Shown: positions 44,896 through 55,745 of the stretch, one piece after another
Position numbering within the stretch: position 1 is the first letter of the stretch
Layout of the letters: every line of letters begins with the position of its first letter
DNA from: Primula veris
Taxonomy: Eukaryota; Streptophyta; Magnoliopsida; Ericales; Primulaceae
Reading direction: 5' to 3'
Assembly: GCA_963682055.1 (NCBI GenBank)
Contig: OY821743.1
Span: 31,296,702-31,360,701, forward strand
DNA length: 64,000 bases
Translations under genes and position numbers: made by a program
The notes under the pieces: model-generated
The model's database searches: none
What the model was told of the DNA's origin: nothing
What the model saw: the letters and a program-made list of their open reading frames with translations, nothing else

Positions 44896-46165
44896 TGTTG
44901 GCCCGGTGCGGTTAAACCTTAGAGGGGGGGGGGGGGGGGGGGTGAATAAGGTTTTTGGCGCTTTTTGCCTGATTAAAAACTAAGTGCAACTAGCAACCCA
45001 ACTTTTTTCTATTCTAAGCTTAAGCGTTACTAAACATTGAAAATTCAAACGCAAGCAAGATAATAAACAAAGTATAAGTTGCGGAAAGTAAAAGTTAAGG
45101 GAAAGAAAATGACACCGTGATTTATAGAGGTTCGGCAAACGGCCTACGTCCTCTCCTCGGTACTACCGAGTATTTCACTAAAAATAATTTTCCCGATTTT
45201 ACAAATCCTATCAAGCTCAATCGACCGATTGGCTCACCCTCTACCCGAGGTTCCTACTCTTGATACAAGTGCAAGCGTACACGTCTAATGAGTCAACGAC
45301 TCCCCCTCAATATATGAGTACCCAAGTGTTTAACCTAGAACTTTTAACCAACACTTTGGCTTAAAAGCTTCTACCCAAACACTCACTCACAAATGAGCTT
45401 ATAAAACGCTCTTTACAAAATTGTTGAAATTACAACACTCTCACAATTTGATTGCTTCTAAAATAAGCTAATTTGTGATTTTGATGTTGTTTGATCTTTG
45501 TTGGAGCTTGTATCGATTTATCTTCAATTTATCTCTTTTCGAAGTATTTCACCAGAATGGTGATTTTGGGTTTTTGTATATGAGAGAGGTTGAAGGATTG
45601 ATTATGGATTTGAATGGATGTTGATTGGTGACTTTGGAAAGTGAATTGGATTGGTTTATATAATCACCAAAGTCTGTTTTTCTGTATATGACCGTTGGCA
45701 GTGGTTGAGGCTTTTATCCACAGGTTTTAAGCAACTTTCCAGAATAAGCTGAAAAGCTGTTTTCGAAATCTGCAGAAAACGATCGGTCGTTTTCTACAGT
45801 CGATCGGTCGTTTTCAGAAAACGATCGGTCATTTTCTGAGAAACGATCGGTCGTTTTTTTGACGTCCTCACTGGAAGAATTTGGTACAAAAACGATCGGT
45901 CGTTTTTGTACAGACGATCGGTCGTTCTCTGTTTTCTCGCTTTTCTTCGAATGCTCATAACTCATTCGTTTTAGCTCCGATTCTGGTTCCGCTTGAACCT
46001 GTGGCTTTGTTTTTCTGTGCTCTATCTTTCAGGTGTTCTGGAATTTACAAAATCTACTTTTGGAAAAGACAAGCATTATATCATCGAAATAGAGAAATCG
46101 TAAAATCATTAAAAACATAATCAACGTTATAATCAAAATCAATTATTGAACCCCATGGTTCAACA
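44896..46165 (-). repeat. 5' LTR of the gag-only copia element
   Basis: 1270 bp, minus strand, TGTTGAAC ... CCAACA. It contains a TATATAA near 45660, the CGATCGGTC module (about 45768-46112) upstream of that TATA, and a 19-G run at 44924-44942. Next to it lies the target duplication 'acagt' (46166-46170). Confidence 0.9.
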
Positions 46166-46170
46166 ACAGT

Positions 46171-46455
46171 GAAATTGATGATTTTTATTTATTAATAATG
46201 AATTTGATCATTCATAGTGAATTTGATGATTTTTGTTTATTGATGGTGAATTTGTACAATTTTGTTTATCAATGATGAATTTTTTGGTTTGTTTACTAGC
46301 AGTGAATTGAATTTGGTGATCTTAGTTTATTCATAGTGAATTTGATGACTTGTTTTTATTAGAATGAACTTTGTTTAATAATGAAAAATTGATGATTTGT
46401 GTTTAACAATAATGATTTTGATAATTTTGGTTATTAATTGTGAAATAAATGTTAT
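46171..46455. repeat. Degenerate minisatellite, right part
   Basis: Continuation of the 'gtgaatttgatgatttttgt' plus 'ttatta' array that was split by the copia element at 41089-46165. About nine degenerate units. Confidence 0.8.
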
Positions 46456-47350
46456 TTTTGGCCGAAATTATAGATCAAGAAGGAAAGTCCTCACTTCTCT
46501 CCTTAGTTAAAGCATTTAACTCCATTTTAGCTGTTTATGAAGGTTTCTGCAATTTAAAAAAGGTACATTTTAAACAGGTTTCTGTTTTCTTTATAGCTCG
46601 TTTAATTAATTCACCTCATGTGATCTAACAAGCTAACTCTATAGCCCATAGAAAACACCAAATTCACTTAGTTAGAGTGCATGTATGCATCTAATTATTT
46701 GAGTTGAAAGTAGATCTTCAGATCTTGTCACCTCTTTACTAGAAGCTAATGTCAGCAATGTGATTTCGTGGCCAAGTTACGGAATGTGTTTGTGGTATCA
46801 ACTGCTATTACAGTTGCATGGAATCACCAAATTTTTAAGATATATTAACAGTTTATGTGCTTAAGTAAGTCAAAGGTTCAAACTGACCGACTGTTTTAGT
46901 AAAAAGTGCATCAAAATTATTAGACAAAACCTTCTCAAAAGAGGCGAGGCGTGTACGCAGAGCGAAAAGGAGTAACTAAGCCTACAAAATAATAATTTCC
47001 AGGTTATCCACAAAATCGTGTATGGAAGGAGGTAACTCAGACCGGGTCCTTTGAAAATGGATATTAAGATACTCAGTTAAGAATAATGTTTCTTTCTACT
47101 CCTCTAATTCTTGCGATTTCTTTCTTACCATTATCACACATATCAGTAGAGACTATTTTACTCACTTTTTAAAAAGCATTAACATGAGAAACGTTTCCTT
47201 TTGGCATGGTGATAGAAATTGGAAAAACTAAAGCTGAAGTTGCCTATGTTACATCCACTATTTTTTCAGTTTAATAGATGCTAAGCAAAAGTTGAGGTTA
47301 TTTTGGAAATCAGATAAGCTTTGTAATTGCTTTTTTGGTTTAACTGCCTG
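46456..47350. other. Spacer, no certain gene
   Basis: It could hold intron or 5' exon remains of the cytochrome oxidase subunit copy that follows, but no earlier exon of that protein was found. Confidence 0.35.
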
Positions 47351-47353
47351 TAG

Positions 47354-47648
47354 GAAGAACCTGCAATTATTAAGTCCTACTATGACAGAAGAATCGTAGG
47401 ATGCCCTGGAGGTGAAGGAGGTAACCTTCTGATCCAGTAACTAGAGTTTTACAGGATAATTGATATCTAATTGATAACTACTAGAGTATTGATCCAGAAT
47501 ACTTGTTTTTTTCTTAGCTTGTTGCTAAATACTATCTGACAGAATATTGCCTATTTTCTTCTGAACAGAGGATGAACATGATGTTGTTTGGTTCTGGTTA
47601 GAGAAAGGCAAGCCACATGAATGCCCAGTCTGCACATAGTACTTTGCG
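47354..47648 (+). pseudogene. COX5B: Cytochrome c oxidase subunit 5b, two exons, with stop
   Basis: Exon 47354-47420 reads EEPAIIKSYYDRRIVGCPGGEG after an AG acceptor and ends GGAG|GTAACC. Exon 47569-47648 reads EDEHDVVWFWLEKGKPHECP, then VCT, a TAG, and YFA before the donor GCG|GTGAGT. The phase across the intron fits. This is the zinc-binding C-terminal half of the nuclear-encoded complex IV subunit of the mitochondrial inner membrane; Cys of VGCPGG and the two Cys of HECPVC are zinc ligands. The family has Gln before YF, so the stop is probably CAG to TAG. The mitochondrial targeting N-terminus and the last exon were not found. The copy keeps introns, so it arose by DNA duplication, not from mRNA. 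Confidence 0.85.
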
Positions 47649-47649
47649 G

Positions 47650-48272
47650 TGAGTTAATATACATTTATAATGAATTCAAGTAATCGATAATTTTTTTGAA
47701 TAAAAGTCTGAATATAAATGTGCCTTATATAAATTCCCACATCCATGAAAACACATCATTTCATAATGCTTTTTTTTTTCTGGTCGTCATCACGGTGGGA
47801 GAAGGGGGGAAAAGGTAGTAGCTAGCAAAGTTAATTAGATTAATTTTTAAAATCTCGAGTTTACTTTCACATGCAATAGGGGCCCAGACTAGGAAGGATC
47901 TCCCTATGCATGATGGTTATTGGAGCAAAGTAGACGCGATAAAGAAGGATAAAGCTATCCGAAGTCTGATGGTATTGAGTTTTAAATCGCTTACTAAATA
48001 AATTAATTCATTTGTTATCTTTCCTTTATGTATTTTGATTACTTAATTGCTTTTTCCTTGCCTGAGGTTGCATATCCCTTTTGTTTAAATTTTACAAATT
48101 TGATTTTTTAACAATAACAAAGAATCATATGAACGACCTTGTTTGGCAGCCTTTCAAAAGTAAACTTATAAAGGATTTTACTTATAAGAAAATTTTATTG
48201 TTCAGGTGGCTTCTGTAAAACTTACTTATAATCAAGTAAACAAGGCAAAAGCTTCATATTGGAGTTTATTTC
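47650..48272. other. Spacer with a possible orphan exon
   Basis: About 47890-47975 reads RKDLPMHDGYWSKVDAIKKD plus KAIRSL in one frame with a GT nearby, coding-like, but its family is unknown. No last exon of the oxidase subunit was seen. Confidence 0.35.
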
Positions 48273-50042
48273 TGTAACATCCCGTTTTATTTATAAATGG
48301 TTTTATTTATGATTTAATTCATCCAAAAATATTTTATACAAATTTTACCAAAAACCGGTCACTCGACTAATTTTTAGCCAAAAACCGAAACTCTTCCGAA
48401 AAACTTTATTTTTAAAAAAACCTGTTACTAATTTTACTAATAAAAAGGACCCAATAGATTTGTTTCTAAAGATTTGTTATTTTTGAGTAGTAAAACAATA
48501 TTTTTGGATTAAGAGTTAGCTTTTAGAACTTTGGGGACCAAATAGTTCGCTTCCACAAACTATCTAAAAATAGTTTTTCTAAACCTAAAAATCAGCCCAC
48601 TTTTCAATTCTTTAAACCTAAAAATCAGCCAAGAGAAAAGAGAGAAAAAGAGAGAAAAGAGAAGAAGAAGAAGAAGAAACCACGCTAGCGGATTCTTACC
48701 GGAAACATCTCCTCTACGCGCTAAGGTAACGGGGGTTATCCATTGCGACTAGATGAGGGTGTATGTTAGGATTTGGTTTACGTTTATTAGAAATTTGGGG
48801 TTTATGCCTTTTTATCTTAATTAGGTTTATAAATTATTAATTGGGTTTATTTGTTGTATGAATTATTCACTTATTTGAATGGGAGAAATTGATGAGTTAG
48901 TTATATTAATTTCAAATTAATGATATTATGGATGGGTTTGCATGTTTTAAGCGTTGATTATGAGTTATTATGGTTTTTGATAGAATTGGGTAAATTATTG
49001 TTGAATATAGATGGATTATAGTTTATGCATACAAGCTGTTTGTTAAAATGGCTGAATGGGTTTTTATGTTGTTGAAGTGATTGGCTAGTTGTGAATCTAG
49101 CATCTATGATTATGGTTTATGTTGTATTACGTTAAGTGACGTATGAGTTTATGTCAGTTGAATAGTATAATATTATTGGTCGAGCCCTTAATATTTATAC
49201 GAATGAGATGGTGTTATTTGAATGATTTTATATTATTGGCCGAGGCCTTGTGATTTAGCTGTAGTGGCAAGGGTCTCTGTCTCTCACTAATTCCGGGGAC
49301 AGAAGACGACCGAGGGGATAGGGAATGACTCATCTTACGGACCGGGGCGAGTGGTGTTATAGGTCCCAGTGTGCACTATATTTACTTTTATGTTAGCAAT
49401 GGTCTATGTCTCTCCCTAATTCCGGGGGCATAAGACGGCCGAAGGGATAGGGAATGACTCATCTTACGGACTGGGACGAGTGGCGTGAGAGGTCCAAGTG
49501 CGCACTATAAATCTACTTTTATGTTGCAATGGTCTCTGTCTCTCCCTAATTCCGGGGACAGAAGACGGCCGAAGGGATAGGGAATGACCTACCTTACGGA
49601 CTGGGGTAGGTGGCGTGAGAGGTCCATGTATGCTATAGTTGTGTGTTGATGTTATTTAATTTATTTAATTTATCATAGTTGTAGAATGTTATTATATTTC
49701 TCTTTATACGTCGATTATCGTAGTTGTAGAATTTGTGAGCTCTTGCATTTATGGGATGGAGTGACGGTATTTGTGGTGCCGTCCCGTCTAGTTATGTGCG
49801 TGGGACTCACCGTTACAATTTTGTATTTCAGGTACAACTTAGGTTGAGACGTATGGTTAAGAGCTTTAGCAAGGCATCACATGGGTTCGGGCTTTTACTT
49901 TCTTTTCATTTTTATTCTATTTTGAGGTTGTAGCCTACGGGCAAATTCTTTCATTTGTTATTTTCTTAGTTTTATAAAACTTGCATTGTAGCCGTGTTTG
50001 GAAACATTTTTATTTAATTGTCAATTGTTCCTTTAGCTCGTA
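48273..50042 (+). mobile_element. 3'-truncated LTR of the gypsy family at 55.7 kb
   Basis: Starts TGTAACATCCCG and follows the LTR at 55746-57494 closely, including 'aaaaaccggtcactcgac', a GAA-repeat and 'ctacgcgctaaggtaacggg'. It stops at 'cctttagctcg' (50042), lacking the last 115 bp or so of that LTR. No internal retrotransposon sequence is attached on either side, so it is a broken solo LTR. It contains three copies of an internal repeat of about 128 bp (see next entry). Confidence 0.85.
49265..49640 (+). repeat. Tandem repeat inside the LTR, three units of about 128 bp
   Basis: Units start at about 49267, 49396 and 49526. Each has 'ggtctctgtctctccctaat', 'tccggggacagaagacggcc', 'gggatagggaatgac', 'cttacggactgg' and 'gagaggtcc'. 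The LTR at 55746 has only two units. Confidence 0.9.
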
Positions 50043-50431
50043 ATTATTGTGCTTACAAAAGATGGTAACACAATATACTAAGGAATAAACTTTCGTAGTT
50101 TATTCAACACGATTGACTTCTCAATCTTTTCTTCATTGGTTGACTTCTATAAATGAATATTTGCTGCGTAATTCTCTATATAATATCTTCTGAAATGTCA
50201 CATATTCGAATATCTTCCCAGTATATTTTGCTTGATCCACAAGCTGCAATCCTATAGAAATCTTGACCTGTCTGTCAATATCTTTCAGTTGTAATAGTCA
50301 GTTACAACTAAAAGAGTGACTAGTAAAATATTTATTAGTAACAAGATGAATATATAACAAAATAAATGACTAAGTGTTGTTTATCAAAATAATGACAACA
50401 AACGAAATTATTAGGTGCTATAAAATAGGTC

Positions 50432-50953
50432 CTAACATTGATCATTAGATCTCCCCCTTGGACCAAACAACCCTGGTGGTGCATAACCAGGTGGTCTAGC
50501 AAAAGAACCACTTCCGAGAATACCATCATCTTCACCACTTTGCCAAGTTTTTCGAGTTTGGTTCCCCTGAAAATGCCCAGAATCTGAATTTTTATCTGAT
50601 TGTAAGTCACTGTCTCTGTCACTCCTCATGGAAGAGCGACCTCTATCCCACTTCCCATAAACTCCCAAAGAATAATTGCTCGAATCTCCTCTTGTAGGTG
50701 GTGATGAGCTATAATCGGTATGCCTGTGACCCTGTAGTGGTAAACTCCTAGGAATTCATTGGCCGTCTTGCGTACCATGGTAGCCATCTTTAAATTCACT
50801 TAGCAATGATGGACCAAATTCACTCGGCAATGTCTTACATATATCTAGCTCACGAAAGTCCCTGAAATAAGAAATCTTTGAACTCTTCTCAGATTCCTGA
50901 AGCATCTCGGGATCATTTCCGATAGATTTCTCAATCTTCTCCTCTGAGCTCAT
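50432..50953 (-). pseudogene. Fragment of a conserved plant protein gene, unknown function
   Basis: Minus strand, one frame from ATG 50953 to a stop at 50432, interrupted by a TGA at 50756-50758. Reads MSSEEKIEKSIGNDPEMLQE, then RDFRELDICKTLPSEFGPSL..SEFKDG. After the TGA it has SLPLQGHRHTDYSSSPPTRG, GVYGKWDRGR, RDSDLQSDKNSDSG, TWQSGEDDGILGSGSFARPP. From memory this resembles the N-terminal region of an uncharacterised plant protein family with the pattern SSPPTRGD..Y..GIYGKW and LLGSGSFPRPSGY. I cannot name it. The family protein is several hundred residues, so this copy is cut at its C-terminus. The TGA likely replaced CGA. The sequence upstream (to about 51650) has a plant 5' UTR look with 'aaccctag'. 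Confidence 0.55.
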
Positions 50954-50959
50954 TATGTA

Positions 50960-52800
50960 AATCCCCTAAATAAATCCCCGTGTCCAAGGTCGAGTCTTTC
51001 TCCCCTAATTATCTCACTAACTTTGCTCTCCTAATATACCCTCAATTCAATTTGACAAAAATAACGTCCTTTTGACAAGCCAAGGAAACGTCACTAACCG
51101 ACAAGTTTCTTGTTGCAAGTGCTTGGCAATTATCAGTCGTATCATATATAACACTCTGTAATTCCCTAATTCTCTCGCTACGTTAATTCACTACACCCTC
51201 GATTCCACCTACAAGAATTTAACAACTCTTAGCACCACCTAACGAACAAGGTTCTAGCTCGATACAATTATTCAGCTAGGGTATTACACAGATCTATCAT
51301 CCATCTCAATCTAAAACGAATCCATCTCAGTCTAAAACGAACCTTTTCTCGATTTTCTAACTACTTATTTCATCAAAATTCAGCAAGAAACTAACAAACT
51401 AGTCAAGATTCTTTTGAAAATTAAACTTTTTTCTTGGTTTTTCTAACTACCCATTTCATAAAATTCAACATTGAAAATAACAAACAGATTAAAATTCAAA
51501 AATTGAATTATAACATTCACATAAATTATCAATCCATAAGAGATAGAACAAAAAAGAATTGGGTTCAAAATTCTCTAGGGTTTCTCATTTGTTATTCCAA
51601 ATTAGGGTTCAATATTACTTTAAAATGATTTTTTGAATCCTCATTTGCAAGTGAACTCTTACAAATCAAGAAAATACTTTTAAATTTTCAAATTATTATG
51701 TCCTTGTAAAAAAGTTGAAGTTTATACTGATTGTGCAAGTAAATTTATACTCATAACGAGAACCCTTTCATATGGATTTAGGGAAAAAATTATTTTCTTG
51801 CTTCTCTTTTTCTTTCCTCATTTCTCATACTTTATCTTTAGTTCCAAATTTCTTGGATCAAAGTTAAAGATACAAAGTAGGGTTAATATTAATTAGTACT
51901 ATGTAATATCAGAAGTTAACAATTAGTACCCACCATCATTTGCATTCTCAATTTAGATCATTATGTTCAAATTAATGGCGCCATAATCTTTTTTCTGCTG
52001 AATAGGAAGGTATTTCTGTCATTTCACTAATCCAATTTAAAAATTCTAAAGGATTTAAAAAAAAAAATACATACATCAATATAATTATATATTTATACAT
52101 ATAAAGTCAATTTCCCTCAACCCAGTTTTCTTCTCTCACTCGTAAACTTAAACTTCGATGAGATAATTGATAGGGCCGAGCAAGAGCCATAGGCTATTCT
52201 CTCTCCTATATTTCGATCTCATTTAGCTTATATAGGATTATCAAATCCTTGCAACAATCATATCTTAAAGGATATAGTAGATATATTTTCTTACTCACAT
52301 AGAACAAAGGTTCATTCTTTCAAGCTAAGGGAATGATTGTTCATGTCACTTTGATAAGTCTATTCCTACCATTATTTACAATTTAAGATATTAGTGACAT
52401 TTTCTTTAACTATCGGGAATCAAAGAAACAATACCAGCTCTTTGCGATTTCTCTATCACCAAACACAATATATGGTGCATGCAAAGACAATCATATCCAA
52501 AATCGTCAATACTCAATTCTATCTTCAACGATATTATAATTGTAGACCATATTACCTTTGCTTAGATATCTATTACAAGTGTTACATCTTTGTGGATTTT
52601 GCATTGTTTTGTATAGTGGGATCTTCTTTCTCTCAACTACCCAACTCAAGAAATAATAAGAGTCGATACATATATCCATCCAAGAGGAAGTATCTCTATC
52701 ATACCCGTTCTCGTAAGTATTATAACTAATCGTTTGCTTTAGATCTAAAAATTTATACATTTTCACTAAATTACTCTTCTATGTTAATATGTATATGTAG
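50960..52800. other. AT-rich stretch, no certain gene
   Basis: About 51000-51650 may be promoter and leader of the minus-strand fragment above. Duplicated phrases 'atctcaRtctaaaacgaa' occur at about 51303 and 51322. Between 51700 and 52800 only chance frames were seen. Confidence 0.35.
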
Positions 52801-53073
52801 CCAACTCCTGTTGCCTTTAAGTTACAAGAGGTCAGTTCGGGTAATACATATACATACATAGTGTATGCTCCGGTAGATATGTATGATCTACATTCGATGT
52901 ATGTTGTTATACCTGGGGATACTACAAGTGGGACTCTTCTGACATTCTCTTTTCAAATTGTTGGCGATGAAAATGCAACAAATTCTGATATTCTGCCTCA
53001 AAATTTGGTTGGGACATTTCATAAGACTGTGACCAAGACCGAGTCTTTGATCAAGGCTGCAATTAAGGGGTGA
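52801..53073 (+). pseudogene. Orphan 3'-terminal exon, family unknown
   Basis: After 'tatatgtag' a frame of about 90 codons opens: PTPVAFKLQEVSSGNTYTYI, then VYAPVDMYDLHSMYVVIPGD, SGTLLTFSFQIVGDEN, and ends ...TKTESLIKAAIKG with TGA at 53071. Composition and hydrophobic spacing look like a genuine exon. No earlier exon was linked, and I do not recognise the protein. It may be a gene fragment or the last exon of a gene broken by later insertions. Confidence 0.45.
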
Positions 53074-53112
53074 GGAAACTGATGTTTCTTTTTATATGTT
53101 TGTTGTTTTATA

Positions 53113-53344
53113 CTCCATCCGTTATCAATTAATAATCTTCTACGAAATTACGTGCAATTTTGACCTGTTTATAACATGTATCAAAATTTTCGAAATAAAA
53201 AATTTCAAAATTAAATCATATAATTTAATTGAATTATATGATTAACTTTTGAAATTTTTCATTCCGACAATTTTGATATAAGTTATTGGCCGGTCAAAAT
53301 TGCACGTAGTTTCGTAGGAAATAATTAATTGGGAACGGAGGGAG
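53113..53344. mobile_element. Stowaway MITE, long palindrome
   Basis: CTCCATCCGTTATC at the left, GGGAACGGAGGGAG at the right, flanked by TA (53111-53112, 53345-53346). Arms pair over much of the length ('acgaaattacgtgcaatttt' with its complement near the right end). 232 bp. It lies 40 bp after the orphan exon. Confidence 0.92.
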
Positions 53345-53936
53345 TATGAACTATTTATGTTGTCTAGAAGAAGTTTTGTTGTGGGCTTGTACATGGTTGT
53401 GTAATATTTTCAAAGTTTAGACCTTGTACAATGTTTAAGTTGTTTGTGTAAGAAATTCGCCATAAAAAACACACGAGTTGAATGATTCCACGCACTCGTA
53501 TATCAATAAAATGGCACTGAATGTTTGTAACGTGAAGTTTTCTCACTTAGTTTCCTTTTTACGCACTTCATTGTTAGCTTTGTTTTCCTTTTGTAGCTAA
53601 TGATTTCATTTCTGAATATATATTATACTGAAAAAAGTTGAATCGCCTCCGTTAAGTGTTGGATTTGGATTTCACAATGCTGACAAGTTTAGGAAGGACG
53701 GGTAGTTGCATTGTCATTGTTTCTTCTATATTCAATATGATCAGAATCACATCTAACTTATCATGCTTAAGTAAATTGTAAAATATTGACACCGAGCAAA
53801 CAAAGCATGCACCAAAAGTAGGGCGGGAAAAATTAACTTCAGACTCGAAATGAAATTTATATGTTTATTAAATTCAAGACCTGTAGAGATCCCGATAAAA
53901 GTTTTTGGGGTAGTAACACCCATGGGACGCCCAAGG

Positions 53937-54023
53937 GATTCATTTGACAATATGTAGTTCTTTTTAGCACAGTCCTTGTTGCAACGACTGTGCTAAAAAG
54001 AACTAAATATTGTCAAATGAATC
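53937..54023. repeat. Near-perfect 38-bp inverted repeat with 11-nt loop
   Basis: The left arm 53937-53974 (starting GATTCATTTGACAATATG) pairs with 53986-54023. One position is mismatched (G against A). The loop is CTTGTTGCAAC. The size and quality are those of a microRNA-like or small-RNA hairpin, or of a tiny MITE. No TA or other target duplication was identified. Confidence 0.85.
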
Positions 54024-54538
54024 TATATCATAAACCTGAAAAAAAATTGTTAGTAAACTGCAGAGAGGAAGCTAGATAGAGCCAACAACAAAAAAAGCAA
54101 AGAAAATAAAAAATATTAAGTGATTGTTCTAAATACGTGAACAAACAGTACTTCAGTCTAGTACTTTTGACCTAGAACAAGATAATCTCATAAAACGAAA
54201 GATGCTGACCATTGCTGCTTCCTACCTGGCAAAACTTCAAGATTTGAATTTGAAGTAATATTACCAGTGTAAAAAATGACAAGAATAATTTTCCAATGTA
54301 TAGTTGAGAGTCTCTAACAATACGAAAATTAAACTTTGAGGAAAGTTTCACAATAATATTTTGGTAATCAAGTAAAAAAAAAAAGTGCATTAAAACATGA
54401 TGAAAACAAGTTACTAAAAGAAAATAAGTGAAATCTAAATAAATTATTTGTACATCTTTCACATTTTAGCTATAAATTGAATATACATTCGTATTATAAT
54501 TGTGGAATCCATAAATTAATATAAGTTATGTAAAAGTG

Positions 54539-54539
<1 letters not shown>

Positions 54540-54581
<42 letters not shown>
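54540..54581. repeat. (AT)n microsatellite
   Basis: A pure AT run of about 20 units. Confidence 0.95.
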
Positions 54582-54584
<3 letters not shown>

Positions 54585-55540
54585 TTATTTTTTAATTGTA
54601 ACGATGTTTCCGTTTCACATAAATTTTAAGCTATATGCGTTTCTCGTTTCCGTTTTAGCTATTTCTTTAGTGGTAATGAATAAGCAACGAACCAATACCA
54701 TTTTTTTAGTGGTGTGTTGCCACAATAGCGATTAGCGGTAGTGTTAGTTGTTTCTCAAGATCAACGATATAGCAGTTCAATGTAAACTTAGTCAATTGTA
54801 TATGATTAAGCAATCGATCAACGTACTTAAACTAAAGGATTACTTATAACACAATCAAAACTAATAATATACATTTCCCGATATATAATTCATCATATTT
54901 GCATAAAACTTTTCTTATACTTCATACATCTATTAACTTTTTAAATAGTCGGTACTTTACAAAATATTCAAAACCAGGAGCATTGAGATACACTGGTTAT
55001 TTACTATCATTTGACTATGTAATTTTTTGTAATCGTTTTGTTTTAGTATTGTATCTCTTCACTTATCAATATACGGTTCGTTTATTTAGAAAAAAAACAA
55101 TATTTGACTAGACTAGATCAAGTTGAGGTATTAGTAAATTTGGAGTTAAATAAATATAGTATCGCTATAGACACCCAAAAACATTGCTCTCTAATATGAG
55201 GTATTAGGTGAACCAACCTTATATTAAATGTTTTTTTAATCCAAAATCATAATAAAAATGTTTCCGCCACATTAACGGATAAGGTTTTCTGCTCGAAAAT
55301 TTTATGATCTCATTTTCCATCAATAAATTTGTTTGTAATTTGACTTTACTTTTTAAAGTTCAGTTATTATTTAAAGAAACCCGAATTAGTACATACTTCC
55401 TAGGTCCTCTTGAATACTTCATTAAAAATAACAGTCATACTGTATCGACCTAAAGATTGATTACTTGTATTATTTTGTAAAATAAGTTGGCCAAAACTTA
55501 AGTTATTAAAATTCCAACTATAAAGATCTATATTATATGT
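54582..55540. other. AT-rich sequence, nothing recognised
   Basis: Short chance frames only. Confidence 0.4.
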
Positions 55541-55544
55541 ATTT

Positions 55545-55745
55545 TGCGCTAAACTATATGATGACATGCACTATTCGATTCAACTATATGCACGTTAAAA
55601 TGTGATGAAATTTTTTGAGGAAAGAATCCTCTTCAGCTTAGTTGTTGATTATGACACACTGCCGGCTCGGTATATCAGCTTACTGATGGAATAATTCTCT
55701 TTTTGGGGAAGAAACCCCTTTTCCATGAAAAAGCGGCTGTTTAGT
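55545..55745. repeat. Dispersed repeat interrupted by the gypsy LTR
   Basis: Second copy of the repeat at 4010-4350. 'tgatggaataattctcttt', 'ggggaagaaaccccttttcc' and 'atgaaaaagcggct' match 4178-4241. The match stops at 55745 where the LTR starts, so the LTR inserted into this repeat. Confidence 0.75.

Larger units (their letters stand above)
41089..46165 (-). mobile_element. Complete gag-only Ty1/copia (Sirevirus-like) retrotransposon
   Basis: Full element on the minus strand: 5' LTR 44896-46165, PBS, gag, PPT, 3' LTR 41089-42342, bounded by the 5-bp duplication 'acagt' (41084-41088 and 46166-46170). No protease, integrase, RT or RNase H was found; the internal part is only about 2.55 kb. 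The gag frame runs into the short sequence NKWYH where copia elements normally begin protease (WY-L-D-S-G). It is thus a deletion derivative (TR-GAG type) that would need enzymes in trans. LTRs differ at few positions, so insertion is recent. A Sirevirus affiliation rests on the long gag with coiled coil and second zinc knuckle. Confidence 0.9.

Noticed and set aside
49751..49933. Open frame beginning MGWSDGICGAVPSS (also 57108-57359)
   Set aside because: Occurs at the same place in both gypsy LTRs, with diverging ends; a chance frame inside the LTR.
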